Assembly: GCF_019039055.1 (NCBI RefSeq) | Contig: NZ_JAHOPB010000003.1 | Coordinates: 1 to 64,000, forward strand | Length of the DNA stretch: 64,000 nucleotides | Direction of reading: 5' to 3' | Origin: Reyranella humidisoli | GTDB taxonomy: Bacteria; Pseudomonadota; Alphaproteobacteria; Reyranellales; Reyranellaceae | Position numbers and translations under genes: made by a program | In this document: positions 59,216 through 64,000 of the stretch, piece after piece | Layout of the letters: each line of letters begins with the position of its first letter | Position numbering within the stretch: position 1 is the first letter of the stretch | Notes under the pieces: generated by a model | The model's database searches: none | Told to the model about the DNA's origin: nothing | Seen by the model: only the letters and a program-made list of their open reading frames with translations

Positions 59216-59219
59216 CGGC

Positions 59220-60377
59220 TCAACCGCCGAGGTAGGAGAGGATCGTGTCGCGGTCGCTGTCGAGGTCCGGCGCGGGCCGTCGCGTCGTCGGGTCTGGGAA
59301 GGCCGACATCTTGAGCGGGTTGCCCGCGAGCTTCAGCGTGCCGCCGCTGCCGTCCGGCACGTCGACCAGCATGTTGCGCGCCGCGACCTGCGGATGCTCG
59401 ATGGCCTGCGCGATGTTGTTGATCGGGCCACAGGGCACGCCGCCCTTGGACACGACAGCGATCCAGTGATCGGTCGTGTTCGTCTTCAGGACGGACTCGA
59501 TCTCGTCCTTCAGTTTCTTCTGGCTCTTCTGGCGCAGCGCGTTCGACTTGTAGGCGGGGTCGGTCGCCATGTCGGAGCGGCCGAGCGCCTCGCACATCTT
59601 GACGAACAGGCTGTCGTTGCCGGCGGCGATGATCATCGAGCCGTCGGACGTGGCGAAGGCCTCGAACGGCGTGATGGTTGGATGGCGTGCGCCGAGCGGG
59701 CCGGGGATTTCCTTCTCGACGGTGTAGCGCATGATCGCGTTCTCAAGCAGCGCGAGCTGGCAGTCGAACATTGCGATATCGACCTTGGTGGACTCGCCGG
59801 TCTTGAGCCGGTGCACGATCGCGGCGTTGACGGCGACGGCCGTGTAGAGACCTGCGCCGATGTCGCCGATCGACATGCCGACGCGGCTCGGCGGCTGGCC
59901 CTCGTTGCCGGTGATGCTCATGATGCCGCCCTGGCCCTGCATGACCATGTCGTAGGCGGGATCCTTGGAGTTCGGACCGGTATGGCCGAAGCCCGAGGCC
60001 GAGGCGTAGATGAGCTGCGGGTATTTGGCGTGCAGCGTCTCCCAGCCGTAACCCAGCTTCTCCATCGTGCCGGGGCGGAAATTCTCGACCACCACGTCGG
60101 CCTTCTCGAGCAGCTTCTCGAAGATCTTACGGTCGCCGTCGGCCTTGAGGTCGAGCGCGATGCTCTCCTTGCCGCGGTTGACCGACGCGAAGTAGGTCGA
60201 CTTGCCGTTCACGAACGGTCCGTAGGCGCGGGCGTCGTCGCCGCCCTTGGGCGGTTCGACCTTGATCACCCTGGCGCCCATCTCGGCCATCAGGAGCGTG
60301 CAGTAGGGACCTGCCAGGATGCGGGACAGATCGATCACGAGAATGCCCGACAGGGGGCCCTTGGTATTCTGGGTCAT
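59220..60377 (-). CDS. CaiB/BaiF CoA-transferase family protein
   Basis: 385 residues, family III CoA-transferase. Conserved LSRILAGPYCTLLMAEMGARVIKVEPPKGGDDAR start, GKSTYFASVNRGKESIALDLK and catalytic Asp in PAYDMVMQGQGGIMS. Moves CoA between carboxylates. 4 nt before the penicillin-acylase start on the same strand, so probably co-transcribed. Carboxylate unknown. Confidence 0.94.
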   Translation of the reverse strand: MTQNTKGPLSGILVIDLSRILAGPYCTLLMAEMGARVIKVEPPKGGDDARAYGPFVNGKSTYFASVNRGKESIALDLKADGDRKIFEKLLEKADVVVENFRPGTMEKLGYGWETLHAKYPQLIYASASGFGHTGPNSKDPAYDMVMQGQGGIMSITGNEGQPPSRVGMSIGDIGAGLYTAVAVNAAIVHRLKTGESTKVDIAMFDCQLALLENAIMRYTVEKEIPGPLGARHPTITPFEAFATSDGSMIIAAGNDSLFVKMCEALGRSDMATDPAYKSNALRQKSQKKLKDEIESVLKTNTTDHWIAVVSKGGVPCGPINNIAQAIEHPQVAARNMLVDVPDGSGGTLKLAGNPLKMSAFPDPTTRRPAPDLDSDRDTILSYLGG

Positions 60378-60386
60378 GTCCGGTTC

Positions 60387-61262
60387 TTAGCCAGTGGATC
60401 GCCGCGAATCCAGCCACACATTGACCGCCGCCGCGGAGATGACGATCGCACCGCCAATCAAGGTGAGATCGTCCGGTTTTTCGCCATCGAACAGCCACAC
60501 CCAGATCGGCCCGAGCACCAGTTCGAGCAGGCCGAGCAGCGAGGCCTGGGCCGCGGGAATCCGCTTCAGGCTCGCCATGTAAAGCAGCAGCCCGATCGCG
60601 AGCTGGCCGGGGCTCAGTGCAAAAAGCCAGGGAAGCTGTGCCCAGGTGACGTTTTCCGGATGGGCAAAAGGCAGCGCCACCAGACCCGAGATGAGACCGG
60701 CCAGCCAGATCGACGGCGTCATGCCGATGTCGCGGCGGTGCCGCACGACGACATAGTTGCCGCTCATGCACAGGACGACGATCAGCGCGACGGCCATGCC
60801 GGCCAGTGCGCCGGGCTGCAGGGAGCCCGCGACGCTGATCGCGAGGCCGACGACGGCCGCTGCCATGGCGACGATCGTGTGACCATGCAGTGGCTCGCCG
60901 AGGAAGATGCGGGCGGCGAGCGCGGTGATGAACGGCGTCGCGCCGAACATGATCAGCACGTTGGCGACCGGCGCAAGGCCGAGCGCCAGGATGAAGCTCA
61001 CGAAACTTCCGGCCAGCAAAACAGCACTCAGCAGTAGCGCCGGCCCGCCGTTGCGCACGTCGATCATGACCTGGCGGCGCTGCCAGATCAGGAGCGGCAG
61101 CATGGTGATGACCAGCAGGGCGGAGCGCCAGAACGACACGTCCCATGCGGGAAGGTCGATCCGCCGCACGATGACGCCGGCCGTGCTGAAAACAGCCGCG
61201 GCGACGACGGCGAACAGCACACCGAGCAGGGGGGAACTTGGCGAGGCGGCGGACGTTTTCAT
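60387..61262 (-). CDS. DMT-superfamily EamA-type transporter
   Basis: 291 residues, about ten helices in two EamA repeats (LFAVVAAAVFSTAGVIVRRIDLPAWDVSFWRSALLV and GMAVALIVVLCMSGNYVVVRHRRD). Metabolite exporter or importer of unknown substrate. 9 nt before the CoA-transferase start, likely one operon with it. Divergent from the YheT-like hydrolase genes; the 29-bp gap holds both 5' ends. Confidence 0.9.
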   Translation of the reverse strand: MKTSAASPSSPLLGVLFAVVAAAVFSTAGVIVRRIDLPAWDVSFWRSALLVITMLPLLIWQRRQVMIDVRNGGPALLLSAVLLAGSFVSFILALGLAPVANVLIMFGATPFITALAARIFLGEPLHGHTIVAMAAAVVGLAISVAGSLQPGALAGMAVALIVVLCMSGNYVVVRHRRDIGMTPSIWLAGLISGLVALPFAHPENVTWAQLPWLFALSPGQLAIGLLLYMASLKRIPAAQASLLGLLELVLGPIWVWLFDGEKPDDLTLIGGAIVISAAAVNVWLDSRRSTG

Positions 61263-61291
61263 CGAAACGAAAATGTGAATACGGACCCGCC

Positions 61292-62302
61292 GTGCCCCCG
61301 TCCATCGATTCCCTCGATCTGCCGCCGTTCAAGCCGCGCTTTCCGTGGTGGGGCCCGGACCTCCAGACCATCGCCATTCGGCTGACGTCTGCGCGCGTCT
61401 GCGATCTTGCACCTCATACGTGCGAGCGAATGGCCTTCCCGATGGCTGACCGGACCGGCGATATTCTGCTCGGCATGCTGGATCGCCCCGTGGAGCCAGT
61501 CGAAGGGCGCCCTCTCATCCTGTTGATCCACGGCCTGACGGGCAGCGAGAACAGTGCCTACATGCTGAACGCGGCGCGTCATCTGCTCGACAGCGGCTAT
61601 CCGGTGTTGCGGCTCAACCTGCGTGGCTGCGGCCCGTCGCGCCCCTATTGCCGCGAGCATTATCATGTCGGTCGCACCGCCGATTTCAGGCGCATCCTGT
61701 CCCAGCTTCCCGAGGAACTCTCGGAAAACGGGGTCGTGGCGATCGGCTACTCGCTGGGCGGCGCCATGCTCCTGAAATATCTGGGTGAGGAGGGTTCGTT
61801 CTCGCCGCTGCTCGGCGCGGCCACCATCTGCGCGCCGATCGACCTCTCGCGCACCTGCAGGCACATGATGCGCGCGCGCAACTGGCTCTATCACACCTAT
61901 CTTCTGAACGACATGAAGGCCGAGGCGCTGGCGACCGGCGCGCTGACGACGCCGGAAGAACGCGAGATCATCAAGTCCGCGCGCAGCGTCTGGGACTACG
62001 ACGACCGGTTCATCTCGCCGCGCTACGGCTTCCGCGGCGCCGAGGACTATTACGAGCTGTGTTCGCCGCTCACCTTCATGCCCGAGATCCGCGTGCCGAC
62101 CATGGTCATCGCCTCGTGCGACGATCCTTGGATCCCCGTCGAGTACTACCGGGAGTTCAACTGGTCCGACAATCCGTCGCTCGTGCCGCTGATGCCGCCG
62201 GCCGGTGGTCATATCGGCTTCCATGCTCATGATAGCGCCCGGCCCTGGTGCGATCTTGCGGTGCAGAAATTCATCGACCGGCTTGCTACCATCGAGGCGT
62301 GA
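61292..62302 (+). CDS. YheT-type alpha/beta hydrolase (copy 1)
   Basis: 336 residues from GTG 61292. LPPFKPRFPWWGPDLQTI is the YheT-family N-terminus, LIHGLTGSENS the oxyanion loop and GYSLGGAMLLKYLGEEG the nucleophile elbow. ASCDDPWIP and GGHIGF carry Asp and His. Hydrolyses an ester or thioester of unknown nature. A longer in-frame start lies inside the divergent transporter gene, so GTG 61292 is chosen. Tandem paralog follows with GTGA overlap. Confidence 0.85.
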   Translation: MPPSIDSLDLPPFKPRFPWWGPDLQTIAIRLTSARVCDLAPHTCERMAFPMADRTGDILLGMLDRPVEPVEGRPLILLIHGLTGSENSAYMLNAARHLLDSGYPVLRLNLRGCGPSRPYCREHYHVGRTADFRRILSQLPEELSENGVVAIGYSLGGAMLLKYLGEEGSFSPLLGAATICAPIDLSRTCRHMMRARNWLYHTYLLNDMKAEALATGALTTPEEREIIKSARSVWDYDDRFISPRYGFRGAEDYYELCSPLTFMPEIRVPTMVIASCDDPWIPVEYYREFNWSDNPSLVPLMPPAGGHIGFHAHDSARPWCDLAVQKFIDRLATIEA

Positions 62303-63276
62303 GCCTCGACCTTCCGCCGTTCCGTCCGCGCTTCCCCTGGTGGGGCGCGGATCTCCAGACCCTCGCCAACTACCTGCGGCCGCCGCAGCGAGATCTCGCG
62401 CCGCACACGTCCGAGCGCCTGACGATAGACCTGCGTGACGGGACGGGTGACCGGCTGATCTGCACCCTCGACCGGCCGGCAGCGCCGAAACGGGATACGC
62501 CACTCACGATCCTGATCCACGGCCTGACCGGATCGCAGGAGAGTTTCTACATCTACAGCATGGCACGGCGGCTGCTCGATGGCGGGCAACGAGTCCTGCG
62601 AATCAACCTGCGCGGTGCCGGCCCGTCGCGCGCCACCTGTCGCGGCCAATACTATGCCGGTCGCAGCCGGGATTTCCGCGCGCTGCTGACGAACCTGCCG
62701 GCTGACCTGACCCATGCGGGCCTGAGGGCGGTCGGCTATTCGCTGGGCGGCGCAATGCTGCTCAAGTATCTCGGCGAGGAGGGTGAGGCCGCGTCGTTGC
62801 AGGCAGCCGCGACCGTCTGCGCGCCGATCGATCTGTCGGCGACCTGTCGCCGGATGCTGCAGGCCCGCAACGTCGTCTATCACCGTCACCTCCTTCGAAT
62901 GATGAAGATCGAGGCAACGGCAGAGGGTGCGGCGATCTCCACGGCCGAGCGCGCGGCGATTCTGGGTTCCCGGTCCGTTTGGGATTACGACGAGGTCTTC
63001 ATCGCCCCGCGCCATGGTTTTGCCGGAGCTGAAGATTATTATGAGCGCTGCAAGCCCGTCGCCTTCATGGGGGCGATCCGCGTGCCGACGTTGGTTCTGG
63101 CCGCCCTCGACGATCCCTGGATTCCCGGCGGGCTCTACAGCGGCTACGATTGGGCGGGAAATCAAGCGCTCGTGCCGGCATTGCCGGCGCACGGCGGCCA
63201 TGTCGGCTTCCATGGCGCCGGCAGCCGGCATCCCTGGAGCGACCAGACCGTCATGAGGTTCTTCGAACGTGGGTGA
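62299..63276 (+). CDS. YheT-type alpha/beta hydrolase (copy 2)
   Basis: 325 residues, tandem paralog of the preceding gene: LPPFRPRFPWWGADLQTL, LIHGLTGSQES, GYSLGGAMLLKYLGEEG, ALDDPWIP, GGHVGF. GTG 62299 overlaps the upstream TGA. The two are closest in the catalytic core and differ most around 170-210 (lid). The pair may be a duplication with divided substrates. Confidence 0.85.
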   Translation: MSLDLPPFRPRFPWWGADLQTLANYLRPPQRDLAPHTSERLTIDLRDGTGDRLICTLDRPAAPKRDTPLTILIHGLTGSQESFYIYSMARRLLDGGQRVLRINLRGAGPSRATCRGQYYAGRSRDFRALLTNLPADLTHAGLRAVGYSLGGAMLLKYLGEEGEAASLQAAATVCAPIDLSATCRRMLQARNVVYHRHLLRMMKIEATAEGAAISTAERAAILGSRSVWDYDEVFIAPRHGFAGAEDYYERCKPVAFMGAIRVPTLVLAALDDPWIPGGLYSGYDWAGNQALVPALPAHGGHVGFHGAGSRHPWSDQTVMRFFERG

Positions 63277-63421
63277 GACCGAGCCAATGGCGATGATCGT
63301 AGGCGTGGCCTGTTCGGCGGTCGCGCTCGTGCTGGCGTGGCGGGCCTATCGTGGGGCTGCGGAAGAGCAGGAGCGCCGCAAGCGCGAGCGGGAGGAGCGG
63401 GAACGCTCCGGCCGTCTATAA
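63269..63421 (+). CDS. Small single-span membrane protein
   Basis: 50 residues. Short N-terminus, one hydrophobic helix (MAMIVGVACSAVALVLAW, about 7-24) and a highly charged tail (EEQERRKREREERERSG) likely to be an alpha-helix. GTG 63269 overlaps the end of the hydrolase gene; ATG 63287 is an alternative start. No close family recognised, but the amphiphilic pattern is not expected by chance. Confidence 0.45.
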   Translation: MGETEPMAMIVGVACSAVALVLAWRAYRGAAEEQERRKREREERERSGRL

Positions 63422-63438
63422 TTTTCCGACCATCCGGC

Positions 63439-63557
63439 GTCCTGAGCGGAGCGCTGAAGCGCGTAGTCGAAGGACCTCTTTTCGCTTTGACACACCGTGC
63501 GCCGGAAAAGAGGCCCTTCGACTGCGCCGCCCTTCGGGCGGCTTCGCTCAGGGCGAC
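63439..63557. repeat. Interspersed palindromic repeat, family C
   Basis: Imperfect inverted repeat: GTCCTGAGCGGAGCG...GTAGTCGAAGGACCTCTTTTC on the left, GAAAAGAGGCCCTTCGACT...GCTTCGCTCAGGGCGAC on the right, with an inner GCCGCCC/GGGCGGC hairpin. It fills the gap between the small membrane protein and the convergent Nudix gene and could terminate both. Confidence 0.8.
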
Positions 63558-63568
63558 GAGGATTTGTT

Positions 63569-64000
63569 CTAGTTGAGTTGCAGCGGTTCGGCCGGCGGGC
63601 CGTCGCGCAGCAGGGCCGGCAGCAGTGTGCCCAGGTCGAGTGGTTCGAAGCGTTCCGAGGAGCTCGCGATCTCGTCGGCGGTCCACCACCGGTGGCCGCG
63701 CGTCCAGCTCCGCTCCTTCTCGTCGAGCCCCGACATGTCGACTTCAGTGCGGTCGGTGCGGGCCAGGAAGAAGCGTTCCTTGTGCAGAACGTCCTTGCCG
63801 CGCCAGCTCATGCGGCGCTCGCGCGACCACACCCAGCGCGGCGTGTCGATCACCGGCAATTTGGTCTCCTCGCCGGCCTCGCGCACGGCCGCCTCGGCAT
63901 AATCCTCGCCCGGATCGACCATGCCGCCGATCATCACCCAGAACGGATCGAAGAACGGCTTGGCCGGATCGAATACCTTGGGATCGTGGACGTTGAACAG
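63569..64000 (-). CDS. Nudix hydrolase (5' partial, cut by window end)
   Basis: The frame is open to position 64000, so the start is outside the window; at least 143 residues are visible. An intact Nudix box, GGMVDPGEDYAEAAVREAGEET, fits G-x5-E-x7-R-E-U-x-E-E. Before it lies FNVHDPKVFDPAKPFFDPFWVM and after it RWVWSRERRMSWRGKDVLHKERFFLART. Cleaves a nucleoside-diphosphate-X bond; the substrate is not predictable. Confidence 0.9.
   Translation of the reverse strand: MFNVHDPKVFDPAKPFFDPFWVMIGGMVDPGEDYAEAAVREAGEETKLPVIDTPRWVWSRERRMSWRGKDVLHKERFFLARTDRTEVDMSGLDEKERSWTRGHRWWTADEIASSSERFEPLDLGTLLPALLRDGPPAEPLQLN

Overview
The window is 64 kb of GC-rich, densely packed bacterial chromosome, and everything in it fits an alphaproteobacterium. 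I infer a Rhodospirillales/Reyranella-like lineage from several signs: solo TctC (Bug-type) binding proteins, CoA-transferases and amidohydrolases in number, divergent tyrS/anmK, an Rrf2-type iscR heading a cysteine-desulfurase operon, and a GIGHNRPP motif in a phage-like protein. This is a judgement by protein style; no 16S rRNA is present to settle it.

Left edge (1-2.5 kb): the end of a phage-structural-like protein carries a PD-(D/E)XK nuclease-like tip. A start-stop-overlapping gene that looks like its immunity partner follows. Behind it lies a decayed second copy of the toxin-end/immunity-start junction. This is the best candidate for an undescribed system here. 2.5-17.4 kb is core: tyrS/anmK, a complete ISC iron-sulfur operon (iscR, a NifS-like desulfurase, iscS, iscU, iscA, hscB, hscA, fdx, iscX), two glycine-zipper lipoproteins, mnmA (which uses sulfur from a cysteine desulfurase), a solo TctC protein and a phosphodiesterase. 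A tRNA-Met gene, a cytochrome c and a ferredoxin-NADP reductase follow.

19-34 kb is catabolic and transport: a peptide-type ABC importer operon with an embedded amidohydrolase, then a divergent DHDPS-like aldolase / D-hydantoinase / D-carbamoylase / flavin-reductase operon with a convergent hydantoin racemase, then a polar amino-acid ABC importer. Together they could import N-heterocyclic or amide compounds and convert hydantoins to D-amino acids. 34-50 kb holds a MliC-like lipoprotein, an XRE regulator, an APC permease, a benzoylformate-decarboxylase-like enzyme lacking one catalytic His, three small secreted paralogs scattered over 10 kb, a second ABC-importer/amidohydrolase operon, NnrU and a split chromate transporter.

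50-64 kb: aminotransferase, ABC-2 exporter, MepA endopeptidase, enoyl-CoA hydratase, TauD-like dioxygenase, CNNM/CBS protein, penicillin acylase, CoA-transferase, EamA transporter, a tandem pair of YheT-like hydrolases, a small membrane protein and a Nudix hydrolase cut by the window end. Three families of long palindromic interspersed repeats sit between genes, and two of the copies directly abut a translation start. No CRISPR array, rRNA, IS element or integrase was seen. No gene-free stretch exceeds 300 bases.
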